Shown piece by piece: positions 1 through 8,296 of a stretch of DNA of 64,000 nucleotides (positions are counted from its first letter, which is position 1; every line of letters begins with the position of its first letter). The DNA is from an uncultured Christensenellaceae bacterium (lineage in GTDB: Bacteria; Bacillota; Clostridia; Christensenellales; Pumilibacteraceae). The translations under genes and the position numbers were made by a program. The stretch lies in the NCBI GenBank assembly GCA_910587595.1, contig CAJULQ010000004.1, positions 62,001-126,000 on the forward strand. Direction: 5' to 3'. The notes beneath the pieces are model-generated. The model had not been told where the DNA came from. It did no database searches and was given only the letters and a program-made list of their open reading frames with translations.

Positions 1-168
1 AAAATGGAACGGGCGATCGGCAAGATAGAGGGCGTTACATATGCCGCCGTAAACTTTATGGCGCAAAAACTGACGGTGGAGGCGGACGACGCGCGCTTTG
101 ACGAGATCATGCAAGCGGCGGTAAAGATCTGCAAAAAGATAGAGCCGGACTGCAAGATCTTGTTGTAA
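1..168 (+). CDS. C-terminal part of a heavy-metal-associated (HMA) domain protein, cut by the window edge
   Basis: The frame is open from the first base and ends with TAA at 166-168, giving 55 residues that include KIEGVTYAAVNF and end KIEPDCKILL. The spacing and pattern fit the second half of a ferredoxin-like HMA metal-binding domain. The metal-binding CxxC would lie upstream, outside the window. It stops 17 bp before the metal-transporting ATPase, which itself has no HMA domain, so this is probably a separate small chaperone-like domain working with that pump. The alternative is an upstream longer protein ending in an HMA domain. Confidence 0.6.
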   Translation, partial: KMERAIGKIEGVTYAAVNFMAQKLTVEADDARFDEIMQAAVKICKKIEPDCKILL

Positions 169-185
169 GGCAAAGGAGCGTTCTT

Positions 186-2144
186 GTGGAAAAAACGAAA
201 AAGGCGGCCTTGCGCCCCAAAGACAAAAAAAACTTGGTGCGAATATCGGCAGCGCTCGCAATGTTTTGCGCCGTGTTCGTTGCCGATAAGATCGTATCGT
301 TGCAAGGCGTTTTGGGCGGCAAGCACGGGTGGCTCTTTCCCTTTGCGCTGTATGCGGCGGTGTATTTGCTGATAGGATACGACGTGCTGTATAAAGCGGT
401 GCGCAACATTTGCCGCGGCCGCGTGCTGGACGAAAACTTTTTGATGTGCGTGGCCACGCTGGGCGCGTTTACGCTGGCGATATACCGCGGCGAAACGGGA
501 CGGGAAATAGAAGGGTTCGACGAGGCGTGCGCCGTGCTGCTATTTTATCAAGTGGGCGAGTGGTTCCAATCGTTCGCCACCGGCCGATCGCGCGCGTCCA
601 TTGCGTCGCTTATGGATATCCGCCCCGACTACGCCAACGTAAAGCGGGGCGACGCGTGGGAAAAGGCGGACCCGAACGAGGTGCAAGCGGGGGAGATCAT
701 CATGGTGTTCCCCGGCGAAAAAGTGCCGCTCGACGGCGTGATCGTGGCGGGCGCCACCGCGCTGGACGCCAAAGCGCTCACGGGCGAAAGTTTGCCGCGC
801 GACGCGGCCGCGGGCGACCAAGTGATCAGCGGTTGCGTGAATCTCTCCTCGCAGATAGAGGTGCGCGCCACCAAGCCGTTTTACGATTCCACCGTTTCCA
901 AGATCCTCGATCTGGTGGAAAATGCGGCCGGCCAAAAATCCAAAGCCGAAAATTTTATCACCAAGTTTGCCAAATACTACACGCCCGCAGTGGTGGCGGC
1001 CGCGCTGATATTAGGCATTGTGCCCGCGCTTATTACGTCCGATTGGGCCACGTGGCTATATCGCGCGCTTGCTTTTTTGGTGGTGTCTTGCCCGTGCGCG
1101 TTGGTCATTTCCATTCCCTTGTCGTTCTTTGCGGGATTGGGCGCGGCGTCTAAACACGGCATTTTGGTGAAAGGCTCCAACTATCTCGAAAAACTGCACA
1201 AAGCCGACGTGTTCGTATTCGATAAAACGGGCACGCTCACGAAAGGCAATTTTACGGTCACCAAAATAACGCCCGCCGACGCGCGAGAAGAGATACTGCG
1301 GCTGGCCGCCGCTGCCGAGCAAGCGTCCGACCACCCCATTGCCCGCTCGATCGTGGCCGCCTACGGTAAAGCGGCTGACAAGGGCTACACGCTCACCAAC
1401 ATAGCGGGGGCGGGCGTAGAGGCCGTGCGCGGGCAAGACGTGATCTTGTGCGGCAACGAAACGCTTTTACGGCAAAAGGGCGTCGCGTATGTAAAAGAAG
1501 AGGAGGCGGGTACGGTGGTGTACGTGGCACGAAACGGCAAGTTTGTCGGATCGCTGCTCATCGCCGACCAAATCAAAGAGGAGGCGGCGCAAGTGGTGGG
1601 CGAACTCAACGCCATGGGTTGCCGCACGGTGATGCTGACGGGCGACAACGCGGCGGTGGCCCGGAGCGTTGCCCGCACGATCGGCGTGACCGATCATAAG
1701 GCGCAATTGTTGCCCCAAGACAAAGTGGAAGAGGTGCAAAAGCTGCTATCCGCGCAAAACAAAAACGGCGCGCTGTGCTTTGTGGGCGACGGGATAAACG
1801 ACGCGCCCGTTCTCATGCGGTCGGATATCGGCGTGGCCATGGGCGGCGTGGGCAGCGACGCGGCCATCGAGGCGGCCGACGTGGTGCTGATGCAAGACGA
1901 CTTGCGCGGTCTGCCGCTCGGCAAACGCGTGGCCAAAAAAACCATGCGTGTAGTAACGCAAAATATCGTGTTTTCGCTTGTCGTGAAAGCCGCCGTTTTG
2001 GTGCTGTCGGCCTTAGGGATCGCCAACATGTGGATCGCCGTGTTCGGCGACGTGGGCGTGGCCGTGTTGGCCATTTTGAACGCCATGCGCGTGAACGGCC
2101 GCTACGATAAAAAACCGCGGGCGAACGGGTGCGCAAAAGTATAA
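186..2144 (+). CDS. cadA: P1B-type heavy-metal-exporting ATPase (Zn/Cd/Pb type)
   Basis: 652-residue membrane pump. Visible motifs are the transmembrane metal site SCPCALV near residue 301, the phosphorylation site DKTGTLT near 345, the SDHPIA motif of metal ATPases and the hinge GDGINDAP near 535. These define the P1B family, and the CPC motif with the overall length fits Zn/Cd/Pb exporters better than copper pumps. There is no N-terminal HMA domain; the partial HMA reading frame just upstream may supply it. The GTG start is preferred because AAAGGAG lies 7 nt upstream. A hairpin with a T run follows the gene. Confidence 0.9.
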   Translation: MEKTKKAALRPKDKKNLVRISAALAMFCAVFVADKIVSLQGVLGGKHGWLFPFALYAAVYLLIGYDVLYKAVRNICRGRVLDENFLMCVATLGAFTLAIYRGETGREIEGFDEACAVLLFYQVGEWFQSFATGRSRASIASLMDIRPDYANVKRGDAWEKADPNEVQAGEIIMVFPGEKVPLDGVIVAGATALDAKALTGESLPRDAAAGDQVISGCVNLSSQIEVRATKPFYDSTVSKILDLVENAAGQKSKAENFITKFAKYYTPAVVAAALILGIVPALITSDWATWLYRALAFLVVSCPCALVISIPLSFFAGLGAASKHGILVKGSNYLEKLHKADVFVFDKTGTLTKGNFTVTKITPADAREEILRLAAAAEQASDHPIARSIVAAYGKAADKGYTLTNIAGAGVEAVRGQDVILCGNETLLRQKGVAYVKEEEAGTVVYVARNGKFVGSLLIADQIKEEAAQVVGELNAMGCRTVMLTGDNAAVARSVARTIGVTDHKAQLLPQDKVEEVQKLLSAQNKNGALCFVGDGINDAPVLMRSDIGVAMGGVGSDAAIEAADVVLMQDDLRGLPLGKRVAKKTMRVVTQNIVFSLVVKAAVLVLSALGIANMWIAVFGDVGVAVLAILNAMRVNGRYDKKPRANGCAKV

Positions 2145-2178
2145 AAAAAGAAAGAAAAAAATATAAAAAAGCGAAAGG

Positions 2179-2207
2179 GAAGTGCAACGCGGTTGTACTT
2201 CTTTTTT
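2179..2207 (+). terminator. Rho-independent terminator after the metal ATPase
   Basis: Ten-base stem GAAGTGCAAC / GTTGTACTTC with one G-T pair and a 3-nt loop, followed by six T. Confidence 0.85.
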
Positions 2208-2278
2208 GTTGTTTTAAGAATATTTTGCTTATTTTGCCCCAAATTTATGGACGATATTACTGTAGTTGGCCTTCCCTA

Positions 2279-2307
2279 TTGACGGTTTTCCGCGTTTGGA
2301 TTATATT
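2279..2307 (+). promoter_or_regulatory. Sigma-A promoter of the galactan operon
   Basis: TTGACG at 2279-2284, 17-nt spacer, TATATT at 2302-2307. The spacer holds TTTCCGCGTTTGG just before the -10 box. A very similar TTCCGTTTGG lies at the same place in the promoter of the GH51 gene, so it may be a shared regulator site. Confidence 0.8.
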
Positions 2308-2382
2308 GATTTCGGGATAAGCGAAACAAACATTTTTTAATTCTTTTTCAAATCGAAAACGAAAAAAAGGATGGAGCGTTTC

Positions 2383-4935
2383 ATGAGCGGAATGGAAAAT
2401 GCGAGCAAAACGGTGAGATTGACGAAACGGGGCGTGGAACTGAACGGCAACCCCGAGGTGTTGCTGTGCGGTTCGCTTTTCTATTTTCGTCTGCCGCGGG
2501 CGGTGTGGAAAGACCGCGCCGAAAAACTGAAAAGAGCGGGATATAACTGTGTGGACGTGTATTTCCCGTGGAACTATCATGAGTGCGAGGACGGGTCTTT
2601 CTCGTTCGAGGGCGAAAAGGATATAGACTGCTTTTTGCAAGAATTGCAAGCGGCGGGGCTGTATGTGATCGCGCGTCCCGGTCCGTATATCTGTTCGGAG
2701 TGGAACGGCGGCGCGTTGCCGGCGCGCGTGCTCGAATCGGGCATGCCCATACGGTGCGCCCACCCGTGGTTCATAGAGCAAGCGGCCAAGTGGTACGACG
2801 CCGTGTTGCCGCATATTGCGCGCTATTCGTTCGCGCGCGGCGGCAACGTGATCTTGGTGCAGTTGGAAAACGAGTTGGACTTTTTCGACTGTCCCGATCC
2901 GCAAGCGTATATAGGGCAGTTGGCGGATATCGCCAAACGTTACATAACCGATCTACCGCTGTTTTGCTGTGCGGGGCAGTACGACGTGTTCCGCGCGGGC
3001 GGTCTTACCGAGGGCGTGGAGGCCACGCTCAACTGCTATCCCGACAGTGCGGACAACACGTTCGACGCCGAACTGCAACGTTATGCGCTGTTGTTTGCCA
3101 AGCGCGAAAAGCCGTTGCTTGTGTCCGAAACCAACCGCGATCACTTTTTGTTGCGGCGCGAACTTTCGTGCGGCGCCAAACTGCTGGGTGCCTACAACCA
3201 AGTGGCGGGCGTCAACTTCGGTTACAGCCAAGCCGTGAACAATTGGGGCAAGCCCGACGCCATGCTGGCCACGGTATACGACTTTGCGTCTATGATCGGC
3301 CCCACGGGCGACTATCGCCCCGAAGCCAAAGAGGCCGTGCTGTTCGGCGGATTTTTGCAAACGGCGGGGCGCGCGTTGGCGGGCGCATTGCCCGCAGAGC
3401 ATTCGATCGCGCCCGACGGTTGTTCGTTTGCTACCACCCAAGGCGGATTGCGCGTGCTAATGTTAGAGGGCGGCGGCGCGGCCGTGTGCGTTCCCAACTT
3501 TTCCGAAAAGAAGGGCAAGATAACGTTTGCCTATGAAAACAAGCAAGTGCAAGCCGAAGTGGCGCCCATGCACGCGCCCTTTTGCTTATTCGATTTTTCG
3601 CTGAAAAGCCACGGCATAAACGCCGTGCTCACGCGCGCCAACTGCGAGCCTATCTATGCCGACGCGCAAACGTTGGTGTTCGTGTGCCAAGGCAAGCCCG
3701 CCGTGGGGTTGGATTTCGGCAACGGCGAAACGACGGTGACCGCGAACACCCAAATAAACGGCGTGCGCATTTTGTTCGAAACAAAAGAGCAAGCGATAGA
3801 ACGGTTGACAAACGGCCGTCCGCCCGTGTCGGGCGATAAAAAAACAACGCCTGTGTCGGCGTTTTATGCGGCCGAGCCGCCCGCGCCCCGCACGGTATCG
3901 GCGGCAAACGGCACGCACTTCGGCGCGTTGCCGCTAACGGAGGGCGAGGCGGCATATACGGTATCGGTGCCCGCGGGGCAAAAACTGTTTATCGAGCACC
4001 CGTGCGATATGTTGCAGATCATAGCGGACGGCATAAGCGGCGAAACGGTGTTTGCCGACGGACGCAACGTAATAGCGCCCGCTTGCCAAACGGGGCGGTA
4101 TGTGATACGCGCCCAAAAGTGGGGACACAGCAATTTCGACGATCCGCAGTCGCCCGCGTTGCGCGCGTCTTGCAAAAAGGGCGTTACGGCGTTCGGCGCG
4201 GTGGTTAAAGAGCAGCCCGTGGGGCGGTGCGACTTCCGCTTGTTGGATACGTACGGCGCGCCGCACATTTCGTTAGACGGACAACTGCCCGTGCGCATCG
4301 GCATCGATAAGTGGAACAGCTCGCGCAAACCCGCCGTTTGTTCGTATACGTTGCCCGTAACGCGCATAGCGCAACGACTACTGTTGCAAGTGACCGAAAA
4401 GGTAGACGTGGCGGCGTATATAAACGGACAGCTTGTAGGCGAGTGCGATTTCGGTTGGCTGGAACTCACGCCGCACTGCGAGGCGGACAAAGAGGTCATG
4501 CTCACGCTCGTATACCGCAAGCGCGTGTGGACGCAAGATTGCGGCAAAGCGGTGCTGTGGCACGTAGACGCGGTAACGCCTAAACAAACGCAAGTTATTT
4601 CTTCCCGCGAAGTGGCGGCCGCGGCGGCGGGCAAGGGCAAAAAGCTTGCGTTGCCGCTTAGCGTAGCGCAAAGCGCGGGCGCGTACGCCGAGATAACGGC
4701 CGATAAAGAATGTTTGGTGCGTTTTACGGGTAAAAACGTGCTCGTCACCGCCGTAGCGGACGGCCGCGCGATAGGGCGCGCCGTTGTGGGGTGGAAGCAC
4801 GCGCCCGCCATCACGGGCGGCGAGCCGCCCGAAATATACTACGATCCCGCTTGGGGCGGCGAGCTGTATTTGTATGTGCGCGCGCTCGGCAAAGACGCAT
4901 GTCTTACGGGCGCGGACGTAATATCCATAAGTTAA
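2383..4935 (+). CDS. GH35 beta-galactosidase, first gene of the galactan operon
   Basis: About 850 residues. The N-terminal half is a GH35 TIM barrel: SLFYFRLPRAVWKDRAEKL, then YFPWNYHE and ARPGPYICSEWNGG, the usual GH35 signature. The predicted acid/base is the second Glu of QLENE near residue 164, and the nucleophile is probably the Glu of SETN near 249. The remainder fits the accessory beta domains of the family. No signal peptide, so it should cleave imported galactosides in the cytoplasm. An upstream ATG at 2371 overlaps the ribosome site AAGGATGGAG; the ATG at 2383, 6 nt after that site, is preferred. The next gene is a sugar-binding lipoprotein 37 bp downstream. Confidence 0.9.
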   Translation: MSGMENASKTVRLTKRGVELNGNPEVLLCGSLFYFRLPRAVWKDRAEKLKRAGYNCVDVYFPWNYHECEDGSFSFEGEKDIDCFLQELQAAGLYVIARPGPYICSEWNGGALPARVLESGMPIRCAHPWFIEQAAKWYDAVLPHIARYSFARGGNVILVQLENELDFFDCPDPQAYIGQLADIAKRYITDLPLFCCAGQYDVFRAGGLTEGVEATLNCYPDSADNTFDAELQRYALLFAKREKPLLVSETNRDHFLLRRELSCGAKLLGAYNQVAGVNFGYSQAVNNWGKPDAMLATVYDFASMIGPTGDYRPEAKEAVLFGGFLQTAGRALAGALPAEHSIAPDGCSFATTQGGLRVLMLEGGGAAVCVPNFSEKKGKITFAYENKQVQAEVAPMHAPFCLFDFSLKSHGINAVLTRANCEPIYADAQTLVFVCQGKPAVGLDFGNGETTVTANTQINGVRILFETKEQAIERLTNGRPPVSGDKKTTPVSAFYAAEPPAPRTVSAANGTHFGALPLTEGEAAYTVSVPAGQKLFIEHPCDMLQIIADGISGETVFADGRNVIAPACQTGRYVIRAQKWGHSNFDDPQSPALRASCKKGVTAFGAVVKEQPVGRCDFRLLDTYGAPHISLDGQLPVRIGIDKWNSSRKPAVCSYTLPVTRIAQRLLLQVTEKVDVAAYINGQLVGECDFGWLELTPHCEADKEVMLTLVYRKRVWTQDCGKAVLWHVDAVTPKQTQVISSREVAAAAAGKGKKLALPLSVAQSAGAYAEITADKECLVRFTGKNVLVTAVADGRAIGRAVVGWKHAPAITGGEPPEIYYDPAWGGELYLYVRALGKDACLTGADVISIS

Positions 4936-4972
4936 TTACGGGGCAACCCGAAAAAAAGATACGGAGGGAATT

Positions 4973-6403
4973 ATGAGAAAGAAGTTGGTAGCTATTTTGG
5001 TGGCGGTGTTTACGGCCGCGACCATGACCTTCAGCCTGACGGGCTGTACCAAAAACAAGGCAAACGAGATCAGCATTCTTTTGCTGGCGAACAACAGCGA
5101 AACGGTGTTTTACACCCAATATTTCAAGGATATGGAAGCCGCGCTGCGCGAGGAGGGGCTTGACTATACCATCAAGTTTACGGGGCAGCAAGAAAAGGAC
5201 TACTACAACACGCTCGGATCGCTCATTCAGCAAGGCGCCACGCCGGACATCTTCTACGTGCGCCCCAACGAGCTGTTGCAGTATAAAGACCTTATCACCT
5301 CGTTGCAAAGCTATGCCGACAGCCAGCAAGACGTGGATCTTACCAATATCTACGACGTGGCGCTCGACATGTACCGCTTTAACCCCGATACGGGCGCTTT
5401 GGGCAACAAGAGCGACGAGCTGTACGCCTTCCCCAAAGATCTGAGCACGCAACAGCTTGGTTACAACAAGGCGTTGCTGTCCACGGTGGCGCAAGCCGTG
5501 AAAAGCGAAACGGGCTTGAAAATGCCGTGGGAAATGAACTTCGAAACGGAAAACTACTCGTGGGCGGAGTATAAAAAGCTGTGCGAGTCCATCGCCAAAA
5601 AGCTGCCCGCCAACCACTATGCAAGCGATATCCCCAACGTGGAAATTTTGGCCAAATCGTTCGGTTCGGATAATAGCGCTACCACAAGCCCGCTCATCGA
5701 TCTTTCGAGCGGCCGTGCCAACGGCAAAGTGGGCAGCTTGACGGACGGCCCCGTGCAAAAAGCGATCAAATACCAAGCCGAGTTGGTGGCGAGCGGCGCG
5801 GCCGACTACGAGGGCGCAACGTACGCGAACATGACGGCGGGGCGCGTGTGCTTTTACGGCTTGATGGGTTCGTGGGAAGTGGCCGACTACGACGACCACC
5901 TCGGCGCCGACAATTGGGGCGTGATGCCTTGGCCGACCGAGGACGGCGCCACCGATTGGCAAGGTCTTATCACCTCGGCGGGGTATGTGGTTTCGGCGCA
6001 GTGCGCGAGCATGGATAAAGGCGATGTGGCCAAACGCATCGCGCTGTCGTTCATGTCCAACAGCACGCAAGAAAAAATGGTGCGTACGGCAAAAATTTCG
6101 TTGCCGTTGCGCAAAAACGTGAAAGACGATTACCTCAACGCGGAAAACGACGAGATCTATTCGCCCAAAACGCGCAACGTGTTCATTGACGTGATCAGCG
6201 GCGAACACGGGTTCTATCCCGCCAAATACTCCACGTTCGACGCCGTGTGGCTGGACGAACTGACCACGCAACTGAGCGTGATGTATAACAAAGGCAGCGG
6301 AGCGGTATCGTTCTTCAACAGTCCGAGCGGCGACGGCACCTATTCGTGGAGCGCTTTGCAAAACAGAATGCAACAACAGTACGACGCGACCAAAAACAGC
6401 TGA
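4973..6403 (+). CDS. Sugar ABC transporter substrate-binding lipoprotein
   Basis: 476 residues. The N-terminus is a lipoprotein signal ending in the lipobox LTGC near residue 25. The mature part has the architecture of extracellular solute-binding protein family 1 (oligosaccharide type): ISILLLANNSETVFYTQYFKDME, then a domain with YNKALL and AFPKDLSTQQLGYN. A clear GGAGG precedes the ATG. It is followed by two permease genes, so it should deliver oligosaccharides, by context beta-galactans, to that importer. The actual ligand cannot be read from sequence. Confidence 0.9.
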   Translation: MRKKLVAILVAVFTAATMTFSLTGCTKNKANEISILLLANNSETVFYTQYFKDMEAALREEGLDYTIKFTGQQEKDYYNTLGSLIQQGATPDIFYVRPNELLQYKDLITSLQSYADSQQDVDLTNIYDVALDMYRFNPDTGALGNKSDELYAFPKDLSTQQLGYNKALLSTVAQAVKSETGLKMPWEMNFETENYSWAEYKKLCESIAKKLPANHYASDIPNVEILAKSFGSDNSATTSPLIDLSSGRANGKVGSLTDGPVQKAIKYQAELVASGAADYEGATYANMTAGRVCFYGLMGSWEVADYDDHLGADNWGVMPWPTEDGATDWQGLITSAGYVVSAQCASMDKGDVAKRIALSFMSNSTQEKMVRTAKISLPLRKNVKDDYLNAENDEIYSPKTRNVFIDVISGEHGFYPAKYSTFDAVWLDELTTQLSVMYNKGSGAVSFFNSPSGDGTYSWSALQNRMQQQYDATKNS

Positions 6404-6423
6404 CAGGGGGCGCGGATACGTAA

Positions 6424-7338
6424 ATGTTGGTAGAAGAGAGAAAACAAAAAAGCCGACTCAGATGGCGGGAAAACGCCGTCGGGTGGCTGTATGTTTCGCC
6501 CATGTTGATCGGCATAGCGCTGTTTACGGCTATCCCGCTCGTTATGTCGATCATGGCCATGTTTTATAACTGGACGGGGTATACTTCGCTGTTCGAATCC
6601 AAATTTTTGGGAATGGAAAACATAAAGTCCGTTCTCTACGGTTTGAACTCCGACTTATATTGGCGCTCGGTGCTCAACACCTTGCTCTTTGCGTTGCAAC
6701 TGCCTATCTGTTTGATCCTCGGCATGTTTTTGGCGCTCGGCATGAATCGCAAAATGCGCAGCGCGCAAACGTTTCGCGTAATCTATTATCTGCCCGGCGT
6801 TATGAGCATCGTGGCGGTGGCCATCGTGTGGCAAAACATTTTCAAGGCGGACGGCTCTATAAACAATTTGTTGCAAACGTTGCACTTGCCCACGGTAAAA
6901 TGGCTTAGCTCCAAAAGCGGCGTGGCCTTTACCGTCAATTTGTTGCAAGTGTGGAAAGGCGTCGGCTATTCCACGCTGATGTTCATAGCCGGCTTGCAGT
7001 CGGTATCCACCGACCAAATAGAGGCGGCCAAAATTGACGGCGCGGACAGCGGGCGGATCTTATTAAAGATCACGTTGCCCGCACTGTATCCCATTATCTT
7101 TTATCTGTTCGTTACGGGACTTATGGGTTCGCTCCAAATGTTCAACGAACCGTTCATTCTGTTGGGCGGTTACGGCGTGGGCAACAACGGCATGACGGCG
7201 GTGGGGTTTGTGTACAACTTCTTCGGCAGTCATCGGTTGGGGATCGCGTCGGTGGGCGCATGGGTGCTCGCTTTCATGATCTTTATCATCACGGCCATAC
7301 AGATGGGCGTAGACAGACTGAAAAGGGAGGCGGCGTAA
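6424..7338 (+). CDS. Sugar ABC transporter permease, MalF/UgpA type
   Basis: 304 residues with about six membrane segments. It begins with a charged stretch followed by GWLYVSPMLIGIALFTAIPLVMS, the usual start of MalF-type permeases, and contains the ATPase-coupling loop DQIEAAKIDGADSGRILLKI near residues 197-217. It lies 20 bp after the binding protein and directly before the second permease, forming the heteromeric channel. No ATPase gene follows, which is common for sugar importers of Firmicutes that share an MsmK-type ATPase encoded elsewhere. Confidence 0.9.
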   Translation: MLVEERKQKSRLRWRENAVGWLYVSPMLIGIALFTAIPLVMSIMAMFYNWTGYTSLFESKFLGMENIKSVLYGLNSDLYWRSVLNTLLFALQLPICLILGMFLALGMNRKMRSAQTFRVIYYLPGVMSIVAVAIVWQNIFKADGSINNLLQTLHLPTVKWLSSKSGVAFTVNLLQVWKGVGYSTLMFIAGLQSVSTDQIEAAKIDGADSGRILLKITLPALYPIIFYLFVTGLMGSLQMFNEPFILLGGYGVGNNGMTAVGFVYNFFGSHRLGIASVGAWVLAFMIFIITAIQMGVDRLKREAA

Positions 7339-7340
7339 GC

Positions 7341-8243
7341 ATGGAATATACGGAAAACGGGCAAGCCACGCTGTTGCCGCTGCCCAAAGCCAAACGCGGG
7401 TTAAAACCCGAACAGATCAAAAACATCATTGTTACCGTTGTGCTGTCGCTGGGATCGATACTCATGCTGTTGCCCTTTGTGTGGATGGTGTTTGCCGCAT
7501 TCAAGCCGCACACCGAGATCTACACCACCTTTATCCCCAAACAGTGGACGGCCAAGTCCTTTCGCGAGATGTGGGACGGTTGCAAGATCCTTATGGAAGG
7601 CGGCATCGTGCGCGGCTTTCTCAACAGCATACTCACCACCGTACCCGTGGTGATCGTGCAAGTGCTTGTGTCGGCGTTTGCGGCCTATGCGTTCGCCAAA
7701 CTCAACTTTGTGGGCAAAAACGCCGTATTCCTCATTTTGCTGAGCACCATGATGATCCCCTTTGCGGTGATCATGTTGCCGCAAGCTTGGCTGTACGGCC
7801 GCATGGGGCTGACCAACGGCCCGCTGGCCATTATTATTCCCAAGCTGTTCGGCGCCATCGGCACGGTGTTCTTTTTGCGGCAGTTTCTGTTCGGTATCCC
7901 CGACAGCATATCCGAGGCGGCGCGTATCGACGGCGCGGGCTACACCAAAACGTTTTTGTCTATCGTGTTCCCGCTCTTGATGCCCGCGCTGGCCACGCAA
8001 GCCATACTGTCGTTTATCGGCAATTGGAACGACTTTTTAGGCCCCTTGCTGTTTATCTCCGATAAGAATTGGTATACCTTGCCTTTGCTTGTCAACAGCT
8101 TGAACGGTTCGGGCGGCTCCACGCGCGAGATCCCGCGCACGTTGGCGGCGTCGCTCGTTTCGTTGGTGCCTATCATCGTGGTGTTTGCCGCGTTCCAAAA
8201 AAAGATCATCGGGTCTATCGTGTTCTCGGCCGTGAAAGGCTAA
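7341..8243 (+). CDS. Sugar ABC transporter permease, MalG type
   Basis: 300 residues with six membrane segments. The coupling loop is SISEAARIDGAGYTKTFLSI near residue 190, and SLGSILMLLPFVWMVFAAFKP is the typical first segment of MalG-like subunits. The ATG at 7341 is chosen because AGGGAGG ends 10 nt upstream; the frame is open further upstream, overlapping the previous gene. Partner of the preceding MalF-type permease and the lipoprotein. The enzyme-bearing surface proteins follow after 53 bp. Confidence 0.9.
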   Translation: MEYTENGQATLLPLPKAKRGLKPEQIKNIIVTVVLSLGSILMLLPFVWMVFAAFKPHTEIYTTFIPKQWTAKSFREMWDGCKILMEGGIVRGFLNSILTTVPVVIVQVLVSAFAAYAFAKLNFVGKNAVFLILLSTMMIPFAVIMLPQAWLYGRMGLTNGPLAIIIPKLFGAIGTVFFLRQFLFGIPDSISEAARIDGAGYTKTFLSIVFPLLMPALATQAILSFIGNWNDFLGPLLFISDKNWYTLPLLVNSLNGSGGSTREIPRTLAASLVSLVPIIVVFAAFQKKIIGSIVFSAVKG

Positions 8244-8296
8244 GAACGCAAAAAGCAAATTAAATTCGAAAATCGTAAGATTTCGGGAGGAAAATG

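Noticed and set aside
410..2187. Long open frames on both strands across the metal ATPase gene
   Set aside because: They lack ribosome sites, are Arg-rich or low-complexity, and overlap a gene with all P1B-ATPase motifs. High GC content explains them.
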